A stretch of DNA of 35,870 bases from Aureobasidium sp. EXF-3400. Its lineage: Eukaryota > Ascomycota > Dothideomycetes > Dothideales > Saccotheciaceae. The notes under the pieces were generated by a model that did not search any database, had not been told where the DNA came from, and worked only from the letters and a program-made list of their open reading frames with translations. The position numbers and the translations under genes are program-made. Below, one piece after another: positions 9,083 through 19,139 of this stretch. Numbering within the stretch: the first letter of the stretch is position 1; each line of letters starts with the position of its first letter. The stretch covers positions 1-35,870 of the forward strand of contig SWBL01000433.1 in the NCBI GenBank assembly GCA_024195585.1. The letters are read 5' to 3'.

Positions 9083-10629
9083 ATGTCTGGAGACGTGCAA
9101 AACACCGACCAACATTCACGCGACCTCGAGCTTGTAGACACGTTGACCGGTTCTGTTACAGCTTGTGCAAATATCGCAAGAAAGTTGGATGCCCTCAAAC
9201 TGACCACAGCCGGGTGCCTGAACGGCCCTTTGATCCTTCTGGTCAAGGGCTTCTTTTCGATGAGCCAGTCGTACCGCACCGCGAGGTGTTATCTCTGTCA
9301 GCGCAACCGGGTCTGGAGCCAGAATGTCTCGCTCTCCATTGAATTCACGCAGGTCCGCTGTCAAGAAATTGCCACGGAGTTTTCAACTATCCTTGAACAG
9401 TACGGAGAGTGGGATATCTTGGCTGCAGTCGACTCCTGCCGGCGTCTCAATGTGCTGTCAAAATCTTTGCAAGTCCTCTTGGTGCACCACAACTTGCTCT
9501 TCAAAGTCTTGGATCTCGTTCCAGTCATCGCCAGGAAACCTGCCGGACCTCCCGAACCTGCCGAACATGAACCGCCGTTTTTTATCGTCGACCCTTACCA
9601 CCTGCAGGAGTGGGAGCTCGAAACATTTGACTGGAAAGGTTACGAAGAACTCCAGGCACCTCATGTAATTGCTCAAGAAGCAGCACGAAAGATGACCAAG
9701 TGGTCTAGAAACTACGCGGACTCTCTTCACCCAGTTCAGCAAGTCCTCCGCCAAGCGAAGGAGCTGCTAAAGGTCCAGGCAGCTAAAGCATCGCCTCGGA
9801 CAACAGACTCAGAAGAACTTCCGATGTGGATGACCGGTCAAGAACTCAATCGACTGTTGGCATCATGACCCCAACAGAAGACTGGAGCGTCCTAGGCAGC
9901 GATACCACAGAGATAGGCCACACTCCCACCATCACCAGACACAGCTTGCAGCTTTGTGGTTATGTCACAGCCAGCTTCCAAAGATTGGTCGAAGACCTAC
10001 GCGAGACCATGAACCAAAAAGGCCCGAGCTTCGTTGACGCTGAGAGTCGCCAGCGCTTACACAAAGCATACAGCGAGCTGGCTATCCAACTGCTCCATGG
10101 TTTGGATGCACCAGTGCCACTTCAAGACCATGAGCCGTGGCCATCATCTGTACAGCGTATGATCACCGTGTCAAGCCTGATCTATTGCTCTCAAGAGACA
10201 AGAGAATTCCTGGACAGAAACAATGTTATTGAGCGAAGTTTCGGCCATCTACCAGGGTCCACGCCAGTTGAGGCGGCAGATATCGGAGTCATGCACAAAG
10301 CATATGCCAAGCTTGTCGAAACACTGCATGTTCATCTAGCTGCGCCAGTACCATTCAAGGATGATCGGTCGGCTCCGGCTCCAGTTCCAGTGCCAGCTCC
10401 AGCTCCAGCTCCAGCTCCAGCCTCAGTTCCAATTTCGGCTCCAGAGGTTCCTAGACCAGTCATCCCAGAAGATCAGAGCGAGATCCACACCAACAAGGCT
10501 CTCGAAGCCATCATCGACACCATGGATCCCTCGCCAACCGAGAAGGACATCATGAAGCTCGTGTTCCACTGGACCGCACTGGAGGAATGCAACGGCTTCA
10601 AGCGAGCAGAAGTGATGCAATATGACTAA
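9083..10629 (+). CDS. Paralogue D of the Met-Thr-Pro/Trp family; reading frame shifts near 9823
   Basis: Two overlapping frames carry successive parts of one family protein. Frame 1 (9083-9868) starts at an ATG in context GCAAGATGTC and encodes a helical N-terminal half (RRLNVLSKSLQVLLVHHNLL), then a Pro-rich and Trp-rich stretch ending ...SEELP. Frame 2 continues DVDDRSRTQSTVGIMTPTEDWSVLGSD, two helical repeats with HKAY cores, a Pro-Ala linker, and the C-terminal module NKALEAIIDTMD...KLVFHWTALEECNGFKR, to TAA-less TGA... in fact TAG/TAA choice aside, the frame closes at 10629. The alignment with paralogue C places the switch at CCG|GAT (9821-9825), as if one G were missing. I found no intron with usable phase. 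The frame-1 TGA overlaps an ATG as ATGA (9865-9868). It is either a pseudogene, a sequence error, or two coupled ORFs. Confidence 0.55.
9937..10365 (+). repeat. Tandem protein-domain repeat inside paralogue D
   Basis: Two copies of a roughly 70-78-residue helical unit, offset by 234 nt. Copy 1 has HKAYSELAIQLLHGLDAPVP (His codon at 10060) and copy 2 has HKAYAKLVETLHVHLAAPVP (His codon at 10294). DNA identity is strongest around the shared ACAAAGCATA. Paralogue B has one related unit and C has none. Confidence 0.7.
10393..10420 (+). repeat. CCAGCT hexanucleotide repeat coding for a Pro-Ala linker
   Basis: About 4.7 perfect CCAGCT units inside a longer degenerate tract (10370-10450). It encodes an alternating Pro-Ala/Pro-Val linker between the second HKAY repeat and the C-terminal module of paralogue D. 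Unit gain or loss would keep the frame. Confidence 0.8.
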
Positions 10630-11190
10630 GCACCCACTATCAGAGCAGAACCGACAAGCGCTGCGGATGACCAAGGATATTGGCGTTGGCAGTATGGCTG
10701 AGACAAGGTGACGAAGGGAGCGCAAGAAGATGGCGAAGATTGGGTGTGCTTCCACAAAGCTGTGGTGGGCTGAGACAAACAGATAGCGAAGGTCGAGCGT
10801 GTTTTTAATGCAGGTAACGGAGTTTTTGCTTTTTCGATTTTGGTTGATACATTGCTTGAGTTGAGAAATGCCTCCGGTGATGCATAAGAGTGGAAAAGTG
10901 ATACCATGAGAATGCAGTAAGAATTGTCGAAGAGAAGAGTTTTACATATCCCAGAGAGATGGTTAGTAAGCATGTCCTTGGTTCCTTCCTAGTCTCGATC
11001 ACGTACCTTTACTCGTAGCTGAGAACGGCAAGTCGCTTTCTTCGCTCGCACCTGCTCCAAACTGTTTCTGTTCGAGCTAAATCACATGTCAAAAGTAGGA
11101 AAGGGTAAGAACAATGGGGGAAACAAGCGCTCAGTCAATTCATTGGTATCATGTCTTCCAAAAAGTACGAATAAGAGCAACACCAAACAT
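10630..11190. other. Convergent 3' flanks of paralogue D and GET3
   Basis: No gene supported in this 561-bp stretch. Short frames on both strands lack recognisable features. The right end holds the GET3 3' untranslated region. Confidence 0.55.
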
Positions 11191-12327
11191 CTATTGAGGG
11201 GGCTGGAAAGGTGTAACGAGCATCTCGCTGAACCTGTGAAATATGTCAGTATACCGTTTCTTCGCAACGAGACTTCATGGCAAAAACTTACTTCTCAAGC
11301 TTCTCCTTTCCTCTAACCTCTTCGACCAGCAGAGGCATCTTGACAACGTTGAACTCATCGTACAGATCCTCGATTTGCTCAAGGTACTTCTTCTGCATCT
11401 TTCTTCTGGCATTGCACTGTTCGCAAGGGTTGTCTTCCTTGGGGAACAACAGCTGGTTGACGACAATAGCGTGTGTGTCAATCTCATAGCTGTTCAACTC
11501 CTGGATCATTCTCTCCGTCTCGTACAGTGACAAGAATTCAGGAATGCATACACAGACAAAGGTAGTCAGGTCTGCATTCTTGAACTGAGTGTTGACCTCG
11601 CTGATGGTAGCGCGCAGATCCTCCATCTTCTTAATGATATCGTCGAGGCTTTGGCCTTGGGGAAGGCCGCCGCGGGCGCCGAGGATGCCGTTGAGCATGG
11701 GACCGAATTGACCAGAGAGTTGGGAGATCTTGCCGAGAGCCTTCTCCATGACGGTGGGGAACTGGAGGAAACGGAGGGTGTGGCCAGTGGGTGCGGTATC
11801 GAAGATGATGCACTCGTAGCTGAGCGACTTGACTTGCTTGAGGACTTCGGCAAAGGACATGGCTTCATCGACACCGGGAATCTAATTGGATGAAATGCAG
11901 TTAGCGATGCTCTTGTCCACCATCGTATGCAGCCACTCACGCTGAAAGCAAGATCCTGCATCATGTTGCCCATGCCGCCGAGACCAGACATGGCCTCCTG
12001 AGTCTCCTCACCACCAGCGTTGAGCATATCAGTGATAGAACCGTTGGGGTCAATCTCCATGGCGCTCAGGTTGTCGAAACCATTGACCAGACGGGCGTCC
12101 TTTCCGAACTTTTGGTTGAAGGCATCAGACAAGTTGTGGGCAGGGTCGGTCGAGATGAGGAGGACGTTCTTGCGGTGCTTTGCGAGCTGAATGGCCAGGG
12201 AACAAGAGGTGGTTGTCTTTCCGACACCACCCTTGCCGCCGACAAAGATCCAGCGCAGCGACTTTTGGTCGAGGATGTTCTGCAACGAGGGGGCCATCTC
12301 GTCGTCTGTGTTGATAAGGGCGGCCAT
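11191..12327 (-). CDS. GET3: GET3/ArsA-type ATPase for tail-anchored protein insertion
   Basis: Cytosolic homodimeric ATPase that takes tail-anchored proteins from the Sgt2 complex to the GET1-GET2 receptor at the ER. Exons are 12327-11941, 11881-11292 and 11233-11191; introns are 11882-11940 and 11234-11291, giving 339 aa, the usual family length. Visible are the deviant P-loop GKGGVGKT (31-38), [12 protein letters not shown], switch [10 protein letters not shown] (157-164), the CxxC zinc/dimer motif NPCEQC (282-285) and VNQLLFP. The last exon is only 43 nt and supplies the conserved end [10 protein letters not shown]; without it the frame would run to a premature TAA in the donor. UTP15 lies upstream on the same strand, with 489 bp between. 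Confidence 0.96.
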
Positions 12328-12816
12328 GTTGGTAGGTATGTGTTCTAGTGTTCTACGCGACTGATGTTTCGACAGAGACGTTTCTCTAAGAAGTTGCTAA
12401 GTTGTGTAAACACGTGGTGAATGTGGGCGATGATTGTTTCTTGCGAGAGGCTGGCTGGAACATGCTCGAAAGCTGGCACGCGGGGCATCATCCATCGTCA
12501 TAAATATGCACAAGTGGCTGTGAATAATCCGGGTATCATTATTTTATGCATCGAACTCCGAAGCTCCTTCCTATGCTATTTACACCATGTCGCGCCGGAC
12601 ACCGTACTTTTGCTCTTCCTGTTCAAGCACTTGTCAAGCAAGCAGCCAGAGGCTCTCTCGGCGATCGCTTTGTCCCAGGCATGTAGTCACATCTGCCGAA
12701 CTCGACCTGCCCTTCCTCTTGGAGCGTGTCGAGGCTTGTGTTGACTTGCGAAGGCACGGCGAGACATCGCTTCCCGCACATTTCTGTCAATCTCGAGTCC
12801 AGACCTCGTGAGGTCT
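12328..12816. other. GET3 promoter and UTP15 3' flank
   Basis: A 489-bp spacer between two minus-strand genes. A Cys/Ser-rich 74-codon plus-strand frame starts at an ATG at 12587 but has no homologue I recognise; it is treated as chance. Confidence 0.55.
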
Positions 12817-14481
12817 TCATGCGCCGGAGACAAGCAACTCAAGCATACCCTGAGTCGAGTATGCTGCTTGCGCCAGCTCTGAGCAGTGTCTGACCTTGCG
12901 GTGAAGTTGGTTCAGGAGGTCATCGATCTCTGGCGAGTCCATAGTTTGCTCTGAGTACAGATCCAAAAGAAGCATGGCAACATCGCTGGTAAGCTTGATG
13001 TAGCGAGGGTGGCCAATGTACTTGATGACCCAGCGGAGGATGGGCTGAAGAGATGTCTCATCGCGGCCCTTGAACGCTGTGCGCATGGCAGATCTGTGGC
13101 GGAGAGCGGTAAGGAGAGTGAGCATGTTGGGGTTGTAGAATTTCTGCGTCGAGTTAGTCTTGTTGTGTATAGCATTAACAATGGTAAGACTTACGGTAGC
13201 TCCAAGGACCATGTCGACGGCCAGAGCGTATTTGCCATTTCGTAGAGCAGACTCCCACTTTGACTGGTTTCTGATGTTTCCGCGAGCGTTGCCATCAATG
13301 ACAATGTCGGCACCCTCTCCGGTGAAGTCGCGGCCACGCAGAGCCTTCTTGTCGCCTTGTCGTAGCTTCTTGGCCTTCTTTCTGTCGTACTCCTCAATAG
13401 TACCAGCAACCAGGGCTTGCATCTCCTTCTCCTTTTCTCTTGCTGCTGCCTTTTGTTCTCCTGACAGACGAGTGCGGACCGACAGCAGACCAGACTGCAT
13501 ACCGACTGCAAGGTGCCTATCTTCTCTGGTGGCGCCAGCTCCGACAACGCTCAGCGAAAGTACAGGGCTGGGGTACTTGAAGCCTGCCACGACGTTCCAT
13601 GCTGAAGTCTCGAAGACCTTGACGTGACCGTCCAGACCACCACTGACAAGTCTTGTTCCATTGTTGGCCAAGCAGAGCGATGTGACGGTCTTCTGGTGGT
13701 TCTTGATCAGGTGCAGAGGCTTTCCAGCGACCAGGTCCAGAACGCTGATCTGGTTGTCGGCAGCTGCAAGCACCTGAGTTCCGGAGGGCATGGGCAGAAC
13801 GCTCTCAATGGCAGCAGCGTGCTTGAAGGTCATGACTGCGCGCTTAGGTGCTCTTGAATCCCAGAGACGAACAGTCTGATCGTAACTACCAGAGACAAGC
13901 AGGTCGCTGCTCTGACCAGGCATGAAAGCACCACTACGGACATAATCCTGATGTCCTGAGAAAGTGGTCATGCTGGACTCGCTGGGCAAGTCCCACAATC
14001 TGACCGTCTTGTCATCACTACAACTCATGATGGAGGTGAGGTCGTTCGGGTTCCATCTTGTGACCCAGACGGGCTGTTTGTGTTCCTTCCATGTCTTCAA
14101 AATAGCTCTTGATCCGGTATCGAATGCCTGGATGGCACCACTGTCTCCACCGGCGACAAGCACACGTCCATCGCGACGGATTTCTCCCGAATGCGCAATA
14201 TCATCGTATCCAAATCGCGTAATAGTCTTCAAGAGCTTGCGTGTTTTTGACGAGAAAATCTGGACTCTACTTCCGGAAGTGACGGCGAAGGTGTCCGAAG
14301 GCGGCGTTACGAGCGGGTTTGTAGGCAACGGAGGGAATGAAATGTGCGTGATGGGATTCGAATGCGGCGAGGGAACCAGTTGTTGTGATCTGAATCCTTT
14401 CCAGTAGCGCTGGTCTGCAGTGATGGCCTCAGGGCCAGCAGCCAGCTTAAGTGGCTGTAGCGATTGTACTTCGGCCGCCAT
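12817..14481 (-). CDS. UTP15: UTP15, WD40 subunit of the small-subunit processome
   Basis: Nucleolar protein of the t-UTP/UTP-A subcomplex, which binds the 5' ETS of pre-rRNA and is needed for 18S processing. Exons are 14481-13195 and 13143-12817. The 51-nt intron (GTAAGT...GCAG) has no stop and keeps frame, so an unspliced reading also stays open. The spliced product is 537 aa, near the family's 510-550. Residues from about 30 to 330 form WD40 blades, with clear repeats CSDDKTVRLWDL and SGSYDQTVRLWDSRAP and the GLDGHVKVFE blade. Next comes a Lys-rich stretch (EEYDRKKAKKLRQGDKKALRG), and then the UTP15 C-terminal domain (YNPNMLTLLTALRHRSAMRTA, ILRWVIKYIGHPRY). Confidence 0.95.
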   Translation of the reverse strand: MAAEVQSLQPLKLAAGPEAITADQRYWKGFRSQQLVPSPHSNPITHISFPPLPTNPLVTPPSDTFAVTSGSRVQIFSSKTRKLLKTITRFGYDDIAHSGEIRRDGRVLVAGGDSGAIQAFDTGSRAILKTWKEHKQPVWVTRWNPNDLTSIMSCSDDKTVRLWDLPSESSMTTFSGHQDYVRSGAFMPGQSSDLLVSGSYDQTVRLWDSRAPKRAVMTFKHAAAIESVLPMPSGTQVLAAADNQISVLDLVAGKPLHLIKNHQKTVTSLCLANNGTRLVSGGLDGHVKVFETSAWNVVAGFKYPSPVLSLSVVGAGATREDRHLAVGMQSGLLSVRTRLSGEQKAAAREKEKEMQALVAGTIEEYDRKKAKKLRQGDKKALRGRDFTGEGADIVIDGNARGNIRNQSKWESALRNGKYALAVDMVLGATVSLTIVNAIHNKTNSTQKFYNPNMLTLLTALRHRSAMRTAFKGRDETSLQPILRWVIKYIGHPRYIKLTSDVAMLLLDLYSEQTMDSPEIDDLLNQLHRKVRHCSELAQAAYSTQGMLELLVSGA

Positions 14482-15427
14482 TGTGTGGTTGATATGTGAT
14501 GTTCTCGTCGCGAAAAAGATGGCCGAAAGGTGGAGACGCTTTGGACTTTTTTCGAGACAAATCTTATCTTATCCATCAAGCATCGGACATCAGCGCACGG
14601 ACTTGCGATCCGGGTCGTCCCCTTGACGACCATAGAAACCAGTCGACGACGTGTAGCAGCCGCAATGTTGATTCTTTTGATCTGAGTCTGACACATGGCC
14701 TTTTAGATAATATTCTAATCCATGATCTTGATTTTGGATGTCGCATTGTCAGTTTTCCGGGTGTAACAAGCAAATTATCCCAAATTGACATCGTCTTTTG
14801 GAAAGCCAGCATCAAACCATTGCTTCGAGCTCTTGACACTGAACTTTGAGAGAATGAATATTTTCTCTCGGTCACGTGTGGTCCTCGTCAGTCATCCAGC
14901 ATAGGACCAGTCGATAGATAAAGAAAGTACACCAATTCTAACTCGTCCACTACTATCACTGTACTGTTTCACCAATACGATGATTGGTGTTGCTCTGGAT
15001 TAGTATGACACCGTCCTCCCTGTATCGACACACCTAGGAACGATGGAGAGATGGAAAGAGACTTACGGCACGCAGTGCGCAAAACTCACCAAGGACACCT
15101 CTACTCGCAAACACCTACTCACGTAGTACACCAACAATCACGAAGCGAATACGAAAAGAAGTAATGGGGAGAAAAGTGAGAAGCAAGAACCAAATCTCTG
15201 TTTTTGCCCATAGGTAAGCACTCTCAATGATAAAAGGCCTGCCTTTTTGCCCCAAACCCCAAACATTGATAATCTTGCCATGGTCTTTTGCAAACAGGTA
15301 GGTAAAAACGAGGAAGAAAAGAAGAGGAAACGCGACGACGGAAACTCTAGATCAAGCCACGAAGGATGTGCGAACGACGTTCGGGTCTAGAGGAACATGC
15401 TATCTAGAAATCAGTGAGTACTGAGAT
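14482..15427. other. UTP15 promoter and NOT3 3' flank
   Basis: A 946-bp spacer. No reading frame with recognisable content, no tRNA-like B box and no repeat structure was seen. Confidence 0.55.
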
Positions 15428-17522
15428 CTAGAGTTCGTCTTCAAGGAACTTGTAAGCAAACTTGAAATCACCCTTTCTGCGGTTCATCCTGTGTAATGTG
15501 TTAGGAGGAGTAATAATAGTTTGAAGGATTAGCGGTTGGAGTGTTTTTGACGTACCATGTGCTTTCATAGTCGAAGAAGCGATATGTTCCTTGTTCGTAC
15601 TCCTCGGTGATGTTCTTAGGCTCTTCGTGTCGTTGGAACCAAGTTTGGTACTGCTTGTGGAAGCGCCAACTTTGGCTCTTCAATGCCTTTGCAGCCAGGA
15701 ACTGCTGGTAAGTGCCCTGGCGGTAGTAAAAGGCGTAAAACAGTGTATCCGTCTCAATTCTGCTGTACAATCGTGGGTCGTCAAACACGGTGAGAGGCTC
15801 CTGGGGGTAGTGAGCCGGTGTGTAAGCATATGGCGATGCTGGTTTGTAGTGGTAGGGCTTCTCTGCATCCATAGGTGTAGGCATGCTACTCCGCGACAGA
15901 GAGAGCAAGTGATCCTCGGGCACTTGGGGATTCGCTGAGAAGGCGCGCTCCTTTGTAGTAGTGAAAGATTCGAGCAGATCGCTCAAGCTTTCCGGCAGAT
16001 GGTAGTAGGACACATCTTCTTGCTCTTCCTCCTCTTCCTGTTGTGGTTGCTGCTGGGGCTGTTTCTTTTGTCTGGAAGACTCGCCATTTGTAAGAGCAAC
16101 GCCGGAATCCTGCGATTGTTGTTGTGCTTGCTTCGCGCTCTTCTTGACCTTTGGCTCCGGGGCAGGTGGAGCAGGCTCTTGAACGGGCGAGGGAGTCTTT
16201 GCCGGAGGTTCTTGCGGCTTTGCAGGTGTAGGCGGAGGAGGTTGTACTGGTGAGGGTTGTTGAGCGACTGGTTGTGAGGGTGTCGGGGCGGGAGAGGCAG
16301 TCGAGCTGGTACGGGCAGTTGCGACGGTAGCACCTGGCGGCGGCGGAAGAGGAGCAATACCAACACCACTCTTGTCGCTTGCGGCAGCGGCAGCGGCAGC
16401 CGATGCGTACTTCAGAGTTTGACCCGTGGGTATATTCGGCAAAGGAGCGGGCTTCATGCCCGGCGGCGCGCTGCCATTCACGCTACTCGGTATCGAGGCA
16501 TGCAATGTGGCCAAAGCAGGTAACGGCGACTTGAGCTGTACTGACGGCCTCCTCGGTTGGGCGCTGGGAATATCGACTGACGACTGCTTTGTGAGCTTCG
16601 CCGGTGTAGGCTGTGCAACCTTTGTCGCCGGCTCGGGCAGGTCCGGTGTGTCGTCGTGTTGCGATTGGTTGTCTTGTGATGACACGCGATCATCCTCGCC
16701 TTGCAGGCCGAACATTACCTCGTCGACGTCGAGGTTCAGGTCGTCGTAGATGGTGTCGTCTTCCATGAAGTCAACCTCCTGGTTGTTCTCGACATAGTAC
16801 TTGATGCCGTCTTCAATGTCCTTGACTTGGTCGGTATCCACGCCGCCGTTCTCCAGTGACCGTAGTAACAGCTCGAGCTTCCCTTGGTGCCATTTATGTC
16901 GTTCAGCCATACGTTCCAGCTCTGCTATCCGGTCGGCCTTGGCTGTATCCTTCTTGCCCTTCTTCATATTCGCTTGTAATGTTTCGGCCTCGGCTTCTGT
17001 GACCTCAATTTGCCTTTCCAGCTCTTCGACCATATTCCCCAAGAAGTCGCATATCTCCAGTTTCTCCTTCTCTTTCGGATCGAGCTTTGCGGCGGCGGAT
17101 AGTCCTTCTTTGGAGAAGGCTTTTGTCTTCATTTCCTTTTCGACGGCCTTGAACTTTTCCATTTGCTTTGACATGCGTTAGCGATAAACGAGTGTGAGTC
17201 AGGATAGCTCTCAGTACCGTCTCGATCAGCTTGCGCTGATCTAGCAATGGCTTCTTGTCCTTGATGTCGTTTTGGGCGGCCCATGCTTTGATCTGGTCTC
17301 GCGACCTTTGTAGCTTCTTGATCTCCTTTTTCAGGTTGTCCTCGAGCTTCTCCTTCTGCGAGGGATTTGTCGATTGTTGTAGCTTGTCGTATATGCCTTC
17401 GAATGCTTGCACACCTTCGGCCACTCGTTTGAACGTCTGTTGCAGGTCAACAGCTGTGTCAGGAGTCTGCGCATTGGATCGCGCACCTTGTCAATCTCTT
17501 GCTGTAGCTTTCGTTGCGCCAT
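15428..17522 (-). CDS. NOT3: CCR4-NOT complex subunit NOT3/NOT5
   Basis: Subunit of the CCR4-NOT deadenylase complex, acting in mRNA decay and translational control. Exons are 17522-17487, 17436-17218, 17165-15556 and 15488-15428; introns of 50, 52 and 60 nt join in phase to give 641 aa. The N-terminal Not3 coiled-coil domain starts MAQRKLQQEIDK and continues through KKEIKKLQRSRDQIKAWAA and KAFSKEGLSAAAKLDPKEK. The middle is low complexity: an Ala run, Pro/Gln-rich segments and an acidic Glu run before the C-terminal NOT-box (LFYAFYYRQGTYQQFLAAK, EYEQGTYRFFDYESTW). The last exon is short (61 nt) but certain: it gives the conserved MNRRKGDFKFAYKFLEDEL end. The first exon codes for only 12 residues. 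It is divergent from DTD1. Confidence 0.95.
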
Positions 17523-17955
17523 GGCTGGCTATGTGACCCTCGTGGGTGGGCGTGGTGTGAGGGTGGACTAGGAAGATGGCGAGGCACTTCGGCGTCGCTT
17601 CGGTGGGGGGATATCGGAACCAGGGAGACGATGCGGCAGCTCTCCATCAACTCGGGGCGATGGACAAGTTGGCACAAACGGAGACGAGTCGAGATGTGGA
17701 TGCTGCTTTGTGCGACTGTGTCTGGCGCAACTGCGCTGCGTTGATTGCCGTCGTTCGCTCGTCTGCCAAGCAATCCCAAAGGTCAACTTTACGTGCGTTT
17801 GTGCCGTTTGACTTTATCGAAACACTCCAACCACTTCAAACCCATTCTGTAACACATATAATCGATTCAAAGAGAAGCACAAGGTAGATCAAATCGTGTT
17901 GCATTGCTGCCATCTCCTAAATTCTCTTTTCCCTCTTTCAAATCAGACCAACACC
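17523..17955. promoter_or_regulatory. Divergent promoter between NOT3 and DTD1
   Basis: A 433-bp spacer between divergent start codons, presumably shared promoter space. No TATA box or named motif could be assigned with confidence. Confidence 0.5.
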
Positions 17956-18700
17956 ATGAGAAGTACGAATCACAGCTCTCTTCTCTCCTTCCGTCATCAT
18001 ATTGATTTTCCTTAGCTGTCATTCAACGGGTAAAATCAGCCTCGGTCACGGTAGATGGCCAGCTTATCTCGACAATCGGCAAAGGTTTGCTTGTACTAGC
18101 TGCGATTGGCAAGGATGACACTCAGAAGGAGGTCGAATCCATGGCCAACAAGATCCTGAAAGCGAAGCTGTGGGACAACGACGAAGGCGGCAAGTGGAAA
18201 TGGGGAGTTAAAGATATTGAAGGAGAGGTTCTCTGTGGTACGCCTAGCTCACTATACCAGCAATATCATTTTCTGATCAATTTTCAGTATCACAATTTAC
18301 TCTGCTTGCCTCTGTCAAGAAGGGCAACAAACCAGACTTCCACAAATCCGCCAACGGAGAGAAAGCAAAGGAGCTGTACGACCAATTCTTCAAGAAAGTA
18401 CAAGCGCTGTACCAAGCAGACAGAGTGAAAGATGGTGTCTTCCAAGCCATGATGGACGTAGCTCTAGTCAACGATGGACCGGTAGGTGTAGATTATACGT
18501 GCGAAGATGGCGCGGTAAATATCTCAATGTCTGCCAACGTACTTGAAGCTGACATATTTCTGTCCCAGGTCACTATCCAGATAGACACGGATCCTCCCAA
18601 GATGGACAATCCGACTAGCTTCGACCTTCCTGGCGACCCTCTCACTCACAAGGGAAAGCTACAGACAACGTTTGAGCTTCCAGCTTCACTTCTGGAGTAG
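17956..18700 (+). CDS. DTD1: D-aminoacyl-tRNA deacylase (DTD)
   Basis: Cytosolic chirality proofreading enzyme that hydrolyses D-amino acids from tRNA. Exons are 17956-17962, 18016-18237, 18288-18481 and 18569-18700, giving 184 aa. The first exon is only 7 nt (ATG AGA A) but yields the family start MRTVIQRVKSASVTVDG. Active-site motifs are VSQFTL (77-82) and NDGPVT (138-143), the second holding the Gly-cisPro pair. KKGNKPDFHKSANGEKAKELY is the usual middle block. The last intron (18482-18568, 87 nt) splits GP from VT, is in frame and has no stop. The C-terminal 40 residues after the core (DPPKMDNPTSF onward) are a fungal-type extension. Confidence 0.94.
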
Positions 18701-19139
18701 TCGATCTGGCATTCGGCTTGCTCTGCCTACCTTACAGCCTAAGCTATTTAATTTTCGGGTGGATCTTTTCTTTCGCTACCATGATACCAATTCAGAGCAC
18801 AGGATAGACAATCTTCCAAACCTGTGTCGTATCTAGATATACGACCAGATAGAATCAGCTTACTTGTTTCACACTCTCATTCAGCTCCTCAACACTGTAT
18901 CTGTATGCAAGGTCCAGTGTCGTCAAGGGTTGAATATACAAGTCCCAAAGAGGCAATATGAACGGTGATCGAATAGTGTGGGGTAGCATTCGGCGCATAG
19001 AAGGTCCTAGAAGCCAGCAGCATCAACAACTTTCACTGTGAACAATCACTCTGCTTGCTGTCTTTCTTCTTGTCGCATAGCATACTTCTCCTCTGATCTG
19101 AACACCACCGTATCCACTTTCACATACACCCAATCGAGA
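18701..19139. other. DTD1 3' flank and CPR6 promoter
   Basis: A 439-bp tandem spacer. Nothing beyond likely untranslated and promoter sequence was seen. Confidence 0.55.

Noticed and set aside
9700..9820. An intron to explain the frame change in paralogue D
   Set aside because: GT/AG pairs in this stretch either give the wrong phase, leave a TAA in frame, make an intron under 45 nt, or need a very weak donor that removes sequence conserved with paralogue C.
12587..12811. Cys/Ser-rich 74-codon frame on the plus strand
   Set aside because: Short, no homologue recognised, and located in the ordinary spacer between UTP15 and GET3.
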